DNA of 64,000 nucleotides from Coenobita brevimanus (Eukaryota; Arthropoda; Malacostraca; Decapoda; Coenobitidae). Shown in pieces: positions 52,898 to 63,968 of the stretch. The DNA lies in assembly GCA_032717465.1 (NCBI GenBank), contig CM064732.1, positions 38,040,888 through 38,104,887 of the forward strand, in the 5' to 3' direction. The position numbers and the translations under genes were made by a program. The notes beneath the pieces were generated by a model. The model worked only from the letters and a program-made list of their open reading frames with translations, had not been told where the DNA came from and did not search any database. Each line of letters opens with the position of its first letter. The stretch's first letter is position 1.

Positions 52898-55800
52898 ACA
52901 TTTTTTTTTTTTTTTTTTTTTTAATGTGAGGAAGAAGGAACCAACGGCAGTGAGCCCGCAAAACTGTTCCTTCCAAGAGAAAAACAAAATACAAGAGAGA
53001 GCCAAATTCGAAATCCATTCATTTCAAAATACCTGGACACACTGCATTTCAAAGACTGGAGATCATAGGAAGCAGGAAATACAGACAGAGGGAGACAGTT
53101 CCAGAGTTGACCTGTTGCATAAATGAAGGACTGGGAGTAACGGTTAACTCTTGCATTAGAGAGTTGGACAGAAAAGGGGTGAGAGTTTGCTGCTAGACGG
53201 ATGCTACGCGCCTGTCGTAAAAGTGGAGGAATGCATGGAAACAGTTCAGAGGAACAGTGACCATTGAAGTAGCGATAGAAAAGAGATAAAGATGCAACAT
53301 TGCGGGGAAGAGACAGAGGTTGAAGGGAGTCAGTAAGAGGGGGAGAGTTAATGAGACGAAAAGCCTTTGACTCCACCCTATTGAGAAGAGCTGTATGTGG
53401 GGAGCCTCCCCACACATGAGAGTTGTACTCCACTCAGGGGCGGATAAAACCCCTGTATAGAATCAACAATTGTGCAGGGGCAAAGAAGGAACGGAGTCGG
53501 CTTAGCACACCCAATCACTTGGAAGCAAATTTTACAAGAGACGTAATATGATCTTTCCAAGACAAGTCCCGAGCAAATGAAACCCCAAGCATGTTCAACG
53601 ATGATGCAGGATTAAGTTGAGTATTATTAAACATAAGTGGGTATACCTGTGGAAGATTTTGTCGGGTTGATAGGTGCAAAAACTGAGTCTTTTACGTATT
53701 AAAAACAACCAGATTATTTTTACCCCAATCAGACATACAAGCCAAGTCAGACATTAGGTGTGCCATAGCCTCATCCCTTGCCTGTTGAAGTAACTGCTGA
53801 GATGGACGTTGTGGGAATCGAATGGAAAGGTGAAGGGTGGAGTCATCAGCGTATGAGTGGATAGGGTTAGATGTACAGCTTAGAAGGTCATTGATGAATA
53901 AAAGGAAGAGAGTTGGTGATAGGACAGAGCCCTGAGGAACACCACTATTACTAGATCTAGGAGAAGAACGATAGCCATCTACAACAGCGGCTATAGAACA
54001 ACCAGAAAGGAAGCTAGAGATGAAGGCATAGGTGACATGTAGAGGTGTATGGTATGTAGGAGGACTGCTGGGCCTTGATAGCAGGCTGTGAAGCCTATGC
54101 CCAGAGTCGGACACATAAAAAAAAAAAAAAAAAAAAAAAAGATAGAAGGATAGAAACCGTGAGAGCAGTTTGGAAATTAAAGATTTATGCCAGACTCGAT
54201 CGAAAGCCTTTGAGATGTCAAGTGCAATAGCAAAGCTTTCGCCAATGTCCCGAAAGGAGGATGACCAGGAGTCTGAAAGGTAGGTGAGAAGATCGCCTGT
54301 GGAGCGTCCCTGACGGAACCCATACTGACGATCATAAAGAAGGTTGTGATAGGAAAGATGCTTTAAAATTTTCTATTAAGAATAGACTCAAAAACTTTTG
54401 AGATACAGAATGTTAAAGCAATTGGACGATAGTTAGAGGGTTGGGAATGGTCACCCTTCTTTGGGACTGGCTGAATGAGAGGAAACTTCCAGCAAGAAGG
54501 AAAGGTACAAGTTGACAGACAAAGGCGAAAGAGTTTGCCTAAGCAGGGTGTAAGCACAGAAGCACAGTTCTTGTGAACAACAGGAGGAACTCCATCAGGC
54601 CCATATGCCTTATTAGTACTGAGGCCAGCAATGGCAGAAAATACATCAGGTGAAGAAATTTTAATGTTAGCCATGAGGAAATCAGAGGGGGGAGGTGATG
54701 GAGGAACAGCATCGGAATCGTCTAAGGTGGAATTGGAGGAGAAAGTCTGAGCGAAGAGATCTGCTTTATCAGTAGAAGAAATAGCTACAGAGCCATCAGA
54801 GTAGAAAAGAGGAGGGAAGGATGATGAGGTAAAGTTGTTAGAAAGGTTTTTGGCAAGGTGCCAGAAGGAGCAGGAAAGAGTTCGAGTCAGAGAGTTGAGA
54901 GCATTTTGTACGGATGAAATTATTTTTAGCAGAGCGAAGAACAGACTTAGCATGATTCCGGGCAGAAATGTATAAAAGATGTGATTCAGGGGTGGATTGG
55001 CTCCAGTACCTTTTATAGGCCCTCTCCTTGTTGCAGACAGCATTAGAACAAGCATGATTAAACCAAGGCTTTGGTGCATTAGTCAAAGGATTTGAGAAAG
55101 AAATGTATGCTTCCATGACCGAGAGAATAACCTCCATAATGCGCAAGGCACACCCAGATGGCTCCCAGCCATGGAAGCAATAATCATTCCAGGGAGAATC
55201 AAAGAAGTACTGCCTGAGGGCCTCCCAATCCGCATCTCCGAAGTGTCATAGACGACGTTTTTTTTAGAGGGTCCGCAGGCCGTACCGGAGTGATAGGACA
55301 GGTTAAGGTGATAAGGTTGTGATCGGAGGAGCCCAGCGGAGAGAAAAGATTAAAAGTGTAAGCAGAAGGATTAGTTGTAAGGAAGAGATAAAGTATGTTG
55401 GAGCTCTCTCCAAGGCGGTCAGGGATATGGACAGGATGCTGTACAAGCTGCTCTAGGTCATTAAAGATAGAAAAGATGTAGGCTTGTTCACCAGGTGGAT
55501 CCGTGAAAGGAGAGGAGAGCCAAGGGTGGAGGTGAACATTGAAATCTCCAAGAATGGAGATTTCAGAGAAAGGAGAAATGGATAGAATGTGTTCCATCGT
55601 AGAAGTAAGATATACAAAGAATTTTTGATAGTCAGTAGAATTAGGAGATAAGTAAACAGCACAGATATTTTTAGTCAGAGAATGACGAAAGCCGAAGCCA
55701 GAGTGTAGAGAATTCAGAAGAATCGAGTTCAGGAACACGAGAGCAAGATAAGTTGTTGCGTATATATACACAACAGCCACCTTTGGCTTTGAAATGAGTA

Positions 55801-56312
55801 TAGAGAAAGTAGGAGGATACATAAAAGGGTTTGCTGTCAGTTGCCTCAGATAGCTGAGTCTCAGTTAGGAAAAGGTGAGGTTTAGAGAAGGAGAGGTGGT
55901 GCTCAGCAGAGCGAAAGTTAGAGGAAAGGCCACGAATGTTGCAGAAATGAAGAAGAAGAGGGTCAGACAGTGGTTCCAAGCACCTTGAGTCGTCACCGGG
56001 AGAGGGGCTGAAGATGGGGGCATTTATGGTCCCCTCCCCTGGGCCTCCGAGGCTATATTATTCGACGCCATTTTTGAAAATTTTGAAAAGGAAGTGTGGT
56101 GTGTACTGTGCATGCAGTTTGGTGTTGATAGTTGGAGAAACTTGTATTGGAGAGCATGCTGGTCTACTCTCTGTGTTACTGAGACAGCAAAGGGGGATAG
56201 TCAGGACCTTGTCCCGAGGGCTGATGAAACGTGAGCTCCAGCTCTCCCTGTCATCAGCTTTCCATCCACCTTGGGAGTACTGCCCTGCTCGACTGGTGCT
56301 ACAGTCTTGTGT
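52898..56312 (-). mobile_element. LINE-6: poly(A)-tailed APE-type LINE, antisense
   Basis: A different LINE from the others: its 3' end is a poly(A) tail (poly(T) at 52899-52922). It inserted in LINE-5 with loss of roughly 55 bp of target. Endonuclease, RT and a C-terminal domain are all present in order over about 3.4 kb. The Jockey/I group is the likely placement, but the clade is not resolved. Confidence 0.75.
52921..55979 (-). pseudogene. LINE-6 ORF2: endonuclease and reverse transcriptase, broken
   Basis: Endonuclease: LLHFCNIRGLSSNFRSAE (55950), LTETQLS (55870), ISILGDFNVHL (about 55550) and GSSDHNLITLT (about 55320). RT: NKAYGPDGVPPVVHKNC (about 54600), PVPKKGDHSQPSNYRPIAL (about 54450), SGVPQGSVLSPTLFLLFIND (about 53930) and YADDSTLH (about 53845-53868). 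C-terminus: HVWGGSPHTALLNRVESKAF and NVASLSLFYRYFNGHCSSEL. Frameshifts separate the parts, and a 23-24-base A run (54117-54140, T on the coding strand) lies in the RT. Inactive. Confidence 0.78.
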
Positions 56313-56423
56313 ATTCATTTCTAGTTCTCTTATATTCTTCTTTCGTTCTGTTGTTACCTCTCTTTCTCCACTTGTTCCATGCCGTGTCTCCTTTTTTATT
56401 TGCTATCATACACTTTCTATTAA

Positions 56424-57428
56424 CCCTTTAAACGCGGATCGTCGCATTTGCGACGCTCGGCGAAAAGGACATAACGGCGGAGCGTTGCGTTTGCGATTCT
56501 AGTAAATTTTGAATAACCGCGGGCAAGCAGGCTCCAGCTGGTATTGTCTATTAGTACCACCACCCTTTAGCTACAGTTAGCATACTTTACCTTTGTACTA
56601 CTGACCTCCGTTGTTGCCAAGTATCGCTTCCCCCCCCCCCCACCACCACCACCACGGCCTGGCCAGCCTGGCTGTGATACATGGCAGCGCTCTGACTGCT
56701 CAGAACTGTAAATCTGCGCATTCCTCTCACAAGCAGTTTATGCTAATAGGAAACGCTTGTTTCCCCAGTTGTAACACTAGCTTTTTTTCACACGGTTTGC
56801 CCCTGTTTAGCGTCAGTTTACCGCAGGCTTTCAAAGTGACATTATGGCGAGTTCTAGCTCTTCCGAGTCAGTGCAAGCAACCGATAGGAACGAGAATAAA
56901 GTGACGGGCGTAAGGCAGAATAAAAAGCGCGCTGCGGTGATCTTTTGGGAAGTAATATGATTGAAAATAATGTAGTATACATGTTTTTAGCTGTGAAAAT
57001 GGAAATGTTTGTTGAGTGACGGGAAGACCGCCGCCGCGCTGCATGTCGGCCGTACGCTCCATTGATTTTAGCCTTATTTTCAGTGCTTATTGTACAAATA
57101 CGGATTCCAAACTACCTTTACGTTGTAGTATAAAGTTTACTGTGACAGAATGAGGCTGTGGTAGAGGGGAAACCGGGTTGCTGAAGGTGTGAAAGTGAAG
57201 ATTTTGTTACCCAAGTTTGCAAGTCTCCACAAGTCCTTGGGTAGGCCACGAAGGCTCAACACCTGTCTCTGGAGAAAGCTGAATGTAAGTACTCTGCCAT
57301 ACCAAGTATAATGTTCTAGGGTTAATCTCTGATTTTTGGCTAATATTTTCCTACAGGTACTCAGACCACGATACAACCCCGCCACTCGGGGGGGGGGGGG
57401 TCGACTGTTCACGGCCGCGTTGAAGCGG
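56424..57428 (+). mobile_element. piggyBac MITE D (1005 bp)
   Basis: It begins CCCTTTAAACGCGGATCG and ends GGCCGCGTTGAAGCGG, flanked by TTAA (56420-56423, 57429-57432). Excision restores LINE-5 as CTATTAAACCAC, as in LINE-8. It keeps the left 460 bp of the B/C family up to the first codons of the transposase (MASSSSSESVQ-like, 56844) and the right 500 bp with the conserved subterminal block. All catalytic sequence is deleted. Non-autonomous. Confidence 0.92.
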
Positions 57429-57503
57429 TTAAACCACTTCTTTTTCTTGTTATTTTTGCCCTTACTCTTGGCACAAATTTTTCCACTCCCAAATTATAGA
57501 GGT

Positions 57504-58290
57504 CTAGAAAAAATCCCACTTCCTTTGTATCTCTCTTGTTTCTCTGAATTTTCTCCAATCCACATTTTCGAAAAATTTTCTCAGTCCTGTAAAGTTTGCT
57601 TTCCCAAAGTTGTAACATCCCTGTCTATAAAGCTCGTCCCTTGGCTCCACATTCTCTATTATCATCTGAAACTCAGTGACCACATGATCACTTTTTCCAA
57701 CAGGACACAGATATTTCAAAAATTCTATTACATCGGTTTCTTTGGTAAACGGTAGATCCAGCCTTGCTGGTGTGTCCTCACCTCGGAACCGTGTCTCTTA
57801 TTTTACCCATTGCGTCATCACATTCTTCATTGTTGTATTTAATAATATAGTGTCCCATGAATCTTTGCAGCTTCCTGAGTCCCATTCCTCCCAGTTCACC
57901 TCTTTACAAACGAAGTCACCTATTGAAATTACAGTATATTGTTGCTTTTCTCATTCATTTCCCGTAAATAACTAGCCATGTCTGACAATATTTCCTAGTA
58001 TTCATGATCACTCCATGTTCTTGTCTTAAGGGAAACATACACTACCGCCATATCTCTCTTGCTATTCTAATTTCTAATTTCATATTTATCACTTCAGCCC
58101 TGCCTTCTATTTTCACGGTATCTGCATTTATGTTCTTTTCACTGCTCTCATCACTCTTCTTCCCGCTTTTTCTTTTCTGTCTATCTCCACAGTTTGTATT
58201 TACCATCTCCCATGTGAACATCAATATCTTCTCTTAACTTGGTCTCTACAAAGCACATAATATCAGGTTCATGTACCCTCAAAAAATCGT
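57504..58290 (-). pseudogene. LINE-5 ORF2: endonuclease part
   Basis: From 58290: NDFLRVHEPDIMCFVETKL, REDIDVHMGDGKYKL, then frameshifts, RLDLPFTKETDVIEFLKYL and KSDHVVTEFQM (about 57700). The GDFN motif region is mutated (about 57920). The 5' end is cut at the (GT)n tract. Confidence 0.75.
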
Positions 58291-58298
58291 TGATTTCT

Positions 58299-58330
58299 GT
58301 GTGTGTGTGTGTGTGTGTGTTTGTGTGTGT
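58299..58330. repeat. (GT)n tract joining LINE-7 and LINE-5 (antisense)
   Basis: On the minus strand LINE-7 ends GCCTGTGCTTGTAAAAC, then (AC)n, then LINE-5 begins within the endonuclease. It is the same junction type as at 24385 and 33141. Confidence 0.88.
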
Positions 58331-58439
58331 TTTACAAGCACAGGCCTCTTAGGGGAGTGTTCTTACGTAATTGTATCTTTACAGGAATGAGTGAGGCTTG
58401 TACTGTCCCGTGTCTTAAACCATATTTGTCGTACATATC

Positions 58440-60205
58440 CTTAAAATTGTGAATTGTTTTGGCACATTATTTCATTCAGTAGTGCATTCCACTGATCAAT
58501 TGCTCTATTTGGGAAACTAAATTTCCTTCCGTCTTTATCACCTCTCTTCTTATGCAGTTTTTTGCAGTGTCCTCTTGCTGATGCATCCCCATAGGATAAG
58601 TAATCATTTATGTCTATTTTCTCCTTCCCTGATATGCATTTATATAGCATAATCATGTCACCTCTTTTCCTTCTCTCCTGTAGTGTTGGTAGATTCAGTT
58701 TATTTAGTCTGTCTTCTTAGCTTAGATCCATCAAGCCTGGTACCCATTGTGTAGCGGCCCTTTTAACTTTTTCAATCTTGTCTATGTGTTTTTTGAGATG
58801 AGGACTCCAGACTACTGATGCATACTCCAGGGTTGGTCTAATGAATGATGTTATTATCTTTCTTAGCATGTCTTCATTTATGTATGTGAATGCTCTTCTC
58901 ATATTAGCAAGCAGTGTATACATGTTCTGTACCTTCTCACTGATGTGGTCAGCCGGAGATAGTCTTATTGATAATCACACCTAGGTCCTTCTCTCTTTCT
59001 GATGTGTGTAAGGTTTTATTTCGTAACGTATAATCCCAATCAGGTCTTTTCCCACTTTTACCAAACTTGATTACATGACACTTGCCCACATTGAATTCCA
59101 TTTGCCATGTATTACTCCATTCATGAAGTTTATTTAATTCTTCTTGTAGCTCTTTACAAGAGTCTGTGTTAGTAATTCTCCTTTGTATTTTTGCATCATC
59201 TGCAAACATATTTACATAGCTTTCATTTCCAGAGTTACTGTCTATATCATTTATGTACACTAAAAATATGATTGGTGCCAGCACTGAGCCCTGTGGTACT
59301 CCACTAGTCACTTCTTTCCATGATGAATAATTTCCCCTTAGTACTGTTCTCGTTTCTCTTCTTATGAGAAAATCTTGCATCCAGCAATACAGTTTGCCTC
59401 GAATTCCTCCTTGATGGTACAGTTTCCATAAAAGTCTTTGGTGTGGTACTGTGTCAAATGCTTTCTTGAAATCTACCCATCCTTCTCTTTCCTGTAATGT
59501 GTCTGTTACTCTGTCATAGTAGCTCAACAGATTAGCAACACATGATTTTCCTTTTCTGAAACCAAACTCTCTTTCTTTTATCATATATTGTTCTAGATGA
59601 TTTACCCAAGCTTTCCTTATAAGCTTTTCTAATACCTTGCTTACAACACTGGTTAGTGATACTGGTCAGTAGCTGAGTGGATTTTGTCTATTCCCTTTCT
59701 TGAATAAGGGAACAATGTTTGCTTTCTTCTAAATATCAGGTAGTTTACCTTGACTCAAGGATTTCTTGAAAATTAAAAATGATGGTTTACTTGACTTCTT
59801 CCTACATTCACGTAGTACCCAACATGAAATTTCATCAGGACCAATTGCTTTTCCTCTGTCTAATTTACTTAGCTCCTCCTGTACTACTTTTTCTGATGTT
59901 TGTATGTCTGGTAGTATATGTGGGCATGCATGTTCCACATAATCCCTCTCAAAAATTTTTTCCTCTGTAATAACTGATTGGAATTTCTTGTTTAGTGCAT
60001 CACAAATATCCTTCTCTTGTGTATATGTGATTCCCTCGTCCATAATGGATTGTATTTTATCTTTCACTTTGGTTTTGCTTCTGATGTAGCTGTAAAATAG
60101 CTTCGGTTGATCACTACTTTTATTTATGATATCTTTCTCAAGCTGTTTTTGGGCTTCCCTCCTTATTCTTGTATAATCGTTTCTTGCCTGTTTGTAATTA
60201 TTATA
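58440..60205 (-). pseudogene. LINE-7 ORF2: reverse transcriptase, broken
   Basis: From 60067 down: DKIQSIMDEGITYTQEKDIC, RGKAIGPDEISCWVLRECR (about 59850), a break, FGFRKGKSCVANLLSYYDRV (59570), FKKAFDTVPHQRLLWKLY, SGVPQGSVLAPIIFLVYIND (about 59300), FADD (about 59195-59210) and EFNVGKCHVIKFGKS. After a stop come LLANMRRAFTYINEDML, LEYASVVWSPHLKKHIDKIE and FSFPNRAIDQWNALLNEIM. The 211-codon RT piece (59584-58949) is open. Confidence 0.8.
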
Positions 60206-60209
60206 TGCT

Positions 60210-60710
60210 ATCTATCTATATCTATCTGTAGCCCGACGCCCTAATCCTGCAAAGGGTGGCCGCAGACAAAACGCCTCCAAGTCGCTCTGTCACCCACCAT
60301 TTGACTACCCTCCCCCCTACTCACCCCCCCCTCCCTCATATACCTCTCAACTCCATCCCTCCACCTCATCCTCGGTCTACCTCTCCCTCTCCCTTCCTCC
60401 ACCTCATCTACATACACCCTCTTAGTCAGTCTTTCATTCTCCATTCTCTTCACATGTCCAAACCACCTCAGTGTATTTCTCCTAATCTTCTCAACCACAT
60501 CCACATCCACCCCACAACGTTCCTTCACTTCTTCATTCGTCAACCTGTCCCTCCACGTTACACCACATGCTCCTCTCAAGTAACTCATTTCCACTGCTCT
60601 CACTCTTGACTTGTTCCTCTCTTGCAAGGTCCATGCCTCGCATCCATACGTCAGGGTAGGGATCACAATACCATCATGCAGTGACTTCTTAACTTCCATA
60701 CGCACCTCCC
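60210..60710 (-). mobile_element. RTE LINE fragment with 10-bp target duplication, antisense
   Basis: It is flanked by TATTATATGC at 60200-60209 and 60711-60720, a clean target duplication. On the minus strand it codes for the RTE C-terminus (SYLRGACGVTWRDRLTNEE, KRMENERLTKRVYVDEVE, then RGRGRPRMRWRDG) and ends with the hairpin, GGGCGTCGGGCT and a tetranucleotide tail. Copy-c subfamily, 5' truncated, inserted in LINE-7. Confidence 0.9.
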
Positions 60711-60841
60711 TATTATATGCCCTTTCACTATTGTGTCTTCTGTATCTATTCCACAACAAATCTCTTTTTTCTTTTGATTTTTACATTGTTTTGAACCATT
60801 TCTTTTTTTTCTTTTCTGCTTCTTTATGCTGTGGGATGTAC

Positions 60842-60844
<3 letters not shown>

Positions 60845-60893
<49 letters not shown>
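60845..60893. repeat. (GT)n tract at the 5' edge of LINE-7
   Basis: About 24 GT units between LINE-7 and a 33-bp LINE 3' end. Frames through it give VCVCVC runs and are not genes. Confidence 0.9.
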
Positions 60894-60895
<2 letters not shown>

Positions 60896-60921
60896 ACAAC
60901 CACAGGCCTATTTGGGATGTT

Positions 60922-60926
<5 letters not shown>
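60894..60926 (-). mobile_element. 33-bp LINE-7-type 3' end between two (GT)n tracts
   Basis: On the minus strand it reads ATAGGCCTGTGGTTGTAAAC, matching the terminus of LINE-7 (AGAGGCCTGTGCTTGTAAAA). An extremely 5'-truncated LINE copy that brought or landed in AC repeats. Confidence 0.7.

Positions 60927-60982
<56 letters not shown>
60927..60982. repeat. (GT)n tract after LINE-9
   Basis: About 27 GT units directly following (minus strand) the GTAAATAC end of the LINE-9 fragment. Confidence 0.9.
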
Positions 60983-60984
<2 letters not shown>

Positions 60985-61122
60985 TTACCTATTTGTAGTA
61001 TACAGGAATTGAGCAATGTTCGTGTTGTCCTGTCTTCGTATCCACATTTATCAAGTCTACCTTTACACACATGAATGTTTTTCTCATGCACCACCTCTTT
61101 GTCTAAGTCGTTCCAAATATTT
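60983..61122 (-). mobile_element. LINE-9: 140-bp LINE 3' fragment, antisense
   Basis: On the minus strand it codes for a LINE C-terminus ([20 protein letters not shown]), then reads TACAAATAGGTAAATAC and AC repeats. It adjoins the tail of LINE-8 (ATTAGGTAAATACTT) with nothing between them. Confidence 0.75.
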
Positions 61123-63968
61123 AAGTATTTACCTAATATACCTAATTGTGATATACACGGAATGTACTATGCTCGTGGGTTTCCGTCGCTGTTTCTCAAT
61201 AAGTCAGATGTAGCTTTAAACTCGTTTAAGTTTTTAGACTGGACGATCTCTTTGTCCAGGCTATTCCATAAGTCTATATTTCTGTAAGGAAAGCTATATT
61301 TCTTGATATCCTTCAAGCATCTTGACTTTTTCAATTTCATTCCGTGTCCTCTTGTAGCTCTCTTATCCCATACAAACAGATCTTCTTTGTCAATTTTATC
61401 TACTCCCACCATGGTCCTGAACACTGCAATCATGTCTCGCCTCTTTCTCCTTTCCTCTAAGGAAGGCAAATCTAGCTTTTCCAGCCTCTCTCTGTATGAC
61501 AGGTCTGCCAGACTGGGGACCATCTTGGTTGCTGTTCTTTATATTCTCTCAATCTTGTTTATATCTTTCTTTTTGTGTGGGGACCACACTACCGCTGCAT
61601 ATTCTAACCTGGGGCGGATCATGGCCATTATCAAATTTTTCATCATCTCCTCATCCATATAATGAAATACTACTCTTATATTAGTCAAGAGTTTATAAGT
61701 CTCTCCAACTATCTTGTTACTATGCTTTTCTGGTGACAAACTATCTTGGACTAGCACTCCCAAATCTTTCTCTTCTCTCCTTTTTGTGATTAATTCATTA
61801 CCCAACAAATAATTCAGTGATGGCCTCCTGGTACTTTTACCCATTTCCAAAATTTTACATTTCTTTACATTAAATTTCATTTCCCACGTCCGGCTTCAAT
61901 CGTGTATCCTATCCAAATCCTCCTGCAGTATTTTACAATCCTCCTCAACCTCTACCTTCCTCAAGATCTTTACATCATCAGCAAACAGACTTGCATAACT
62001 ATTCACTCCATCTACCAAATCATTTACGTAAATCAGGAGCATTACTGGTGCCAACACCGAGCCTTGAGGGACTCCACTTGTTACTTCCCTCCATCCAGAC
62101 ATCCTGTCGTTTATTACTGTCCTCATTTGTCTGTCTCTCAAAAAGTTTCTCATCCATTCCAGAGGTTTCCCCTTCAGTCCTCCTATATATTCTAGTTTCC
62201 ACATTAGTCTCTTATGAGGTACCTCGTCAAAGGCCTTCTCTAAGTCTAAGTACACACAATCCGCCCAACCATCTCTCTCCTGTACCACGTCAATCGCTCT
62301 TGAGTAAAAGTTCAACAAGTTAGAAACACATGACCTTCCACTTCTGAATCCAAACTGACATTCAGCCAAATTATTCATCTCTTCCAGTTATTTTATCCAT
62401 CTGTCTTTCAGGATTCTCTCACACAGTTTTGCGACCATGCTTGTTAGAGACACTGGTCTATAACTCAGGGGTTCTTCCCTGTTTCCTTCCTTGTAAATTG
62501 ATAGCACATTTGCCCTCTTCCATTCTTGTGGCACTTTCCCCTCTTCCAGCGAGCATACGATTAAACTGTGAATTTTATCTGCCAGTTGTTCTCTGCATTC
62601 TTTCAGTACCCAAGTAGAAATTCCATCAGGTCCTTTGATTTACCTTACATCTTGAGTTTCCAGTAATTTATACACTTCCTGTACCTCCACTTTTATATCT
62701 TTTATCACCGGAACATTTCTAATCACTCCTTCTCCTTCCACAAGCTCCTTTTCTTTAGTGAAAACTGACTGGAAACGTTTGTTCATTATTTCCGCTTGCA
62801 TTGCTGCATCCTTATAGACCTCTCCTTCTACTTTCGGTTTGGTGTTTCCTTCCTTTTGTTTCAGTTTGCTATTAACAAATCTATAAAACAGTTTGGGTTC
62901 ATCCTTGCATTTGTCTATTATACCTTTTCCAAAATTCCTTTCTTCTTCTCTACGTATTCTTATGTATTCATTTCTTGTTGATTCTTCCTTTGTTCTGTTG
63001 TTACCTCTCTTTCTTCAATTGTTCCACACCTTATCTCTCTCTTTTTTTTTTTGCTATCATACACCTTCTATTAAACCACTCCTTTTTCCTGTTTTCTTTC
63101 CCTCTTACTCTTGGTACAAATTTTTCCACTCCCAAATTATAGAGGTCTAAAAAGATGTCCCACTTCCTTTGTATCTCTCTTGTTTCTCTAAATTTTCTCC
63201 AATCCGCATTTTAAAAAATTTTTCTCAATCCTGTAAAATTTGCTTTCCCAAAGGTGTATCTTCCCTGTCTATGAAGCTCATCTCTTGGCTCGACGTTCCC
63301 TGTTAACATCTGGAACTCAATGACCACATGATCACTTTTTCCTAAAGGACAGAGATATTTCAATGATTCTATTACATCGGGTTCTTTGGTGAACAGTAAA
63401 TCTAACCTTGCTGGTGTGTCCTCACCTCGAGACCATGTCTCTTCTTTGACCCATTGCGTCATCACATTATTCATTATTATATTTAATAACATAGTGCCCC
63501 ACGAATCCTCGCCGCCTCCTGAGTCCCATTCCTCCCAGTTCACCTCTTTACAGTTAAAGTCACCCAGCAAAATTATATTATTGCTTTTCTCAATTATTTT
63601 TTGTAAATAGCTAGTCATATCTGACAACATCTCATGGTATTCGTCATCCTTCCATGCTCTCGTCTTTGGAGGAACATACACTACTGCCATATCTCTCTTA
63701 ACATTCTCTCCAGTTTCTAATTTCATATATATCACTTCAACCCTGCCTTCTCCCATTTCCACAGTATCTACATTTATGTTGTTCTTCACTGCTATCATCA
63801 CTCCTCCTCCCGTTTTTTCTTTTCTGTCTTTTCTCCACAGTTTGTATTTACCATCTCCCAAATGAACATCAATATCTTCTCTTAATTTGGTCTCTACAAA
63901 GCACATGACATCAGGTTCATGTTCTCTTAAGAAAAATTTAATTTCGATCCTTGTCGATATGAAACCAT
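61123..63968 (-). mobile_element. LINE-8: CR1-like LINE, antisense, 5' truncated
   Basis: The LINE-1 family copy with the longest uninterrupted sequence; no insertion is seen in it. It runs from the endonuclease (about 63945) to the 3' end with AATTAGGTATATTAGGTAAA. ORF1 is missing. Its left neighbour is LINE-9 and its right edge meets an RTE tail. Confidence 0.83.
61167..63945 (-). pseudogene. LINE-8 ORF2: endonuclease and reverse transcriptase
   Basis: The endonuclease frame 63906-63211 is intact: CFVETKLREDIDVHLGDGKY, LLGDFNCKEVNWEEWDSG, RLDLLFTKEPDVIE and GKSDHVVIEFQ carry the expected catalytic positions. A frameshift then leads to the linker (about 63200-62740) and RT: WVLKECREQLADKIHSLIV, NYRPVSLTSMVAKLCERIL, a break near 62390, CQFGFRSGRSCVSNLLNFYS, YLDLEKAFDEVPHKRLMWKL, SGVPQGSVLAPVMLLIYVND and FADD (about 61973-61988), open from 62378 to 61896. 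The C-terminal part (61880-61167) includes EEKDLGVLVQDSLSPEKHSN and WNSLDKEIVQSKNLNEFKA. A few frameshifts only; the least decayed ORF2 of the family here. Confidence 0.82.

Larger units (their letters stand above)
51236..58298 (-). mobile_element. LINE-5: CR1-like LINE, antisense, with two insertions
   Basis: Minus-strand LINE of the LINE-1/2/8 family, from endonuclease (58290) to the C-terminal region (51240). It lacks its 5' end, where it abuts a (GT)n tract at 58299, and lacks its 3' tail, where the RTE tail at 51234 begins. LINE-6 (52898-56312) and piggyBac MITE D (56424-57428) are inserted in the linker between endonuclease and RT. Confidence 0.83.
58331..60844 (-). mobile_element. LINE-7: second CR1-like family, antisense
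   Basis: A LINE related to but clearly distinct from the LINE-1 family, 5' truncated at the (GT)n at 60845 and complete at its 3' end (TTGTAAAAC plus AC tract). It is interrupted by an RTE at 60210-60710. RT and the C-terminal region are recognisable. Confidence 0.8.

Noticed and set aside
56614..56904. Small plus-strand gene within 56424-57428
   Set aside because: It is the 5' untranslated region and first codons of a deleted piggyBac transposase in MITE D.
60826..61074. Open frames of VCVCVC through the GT tracts
   Set aside because: Microsatellite translation only.
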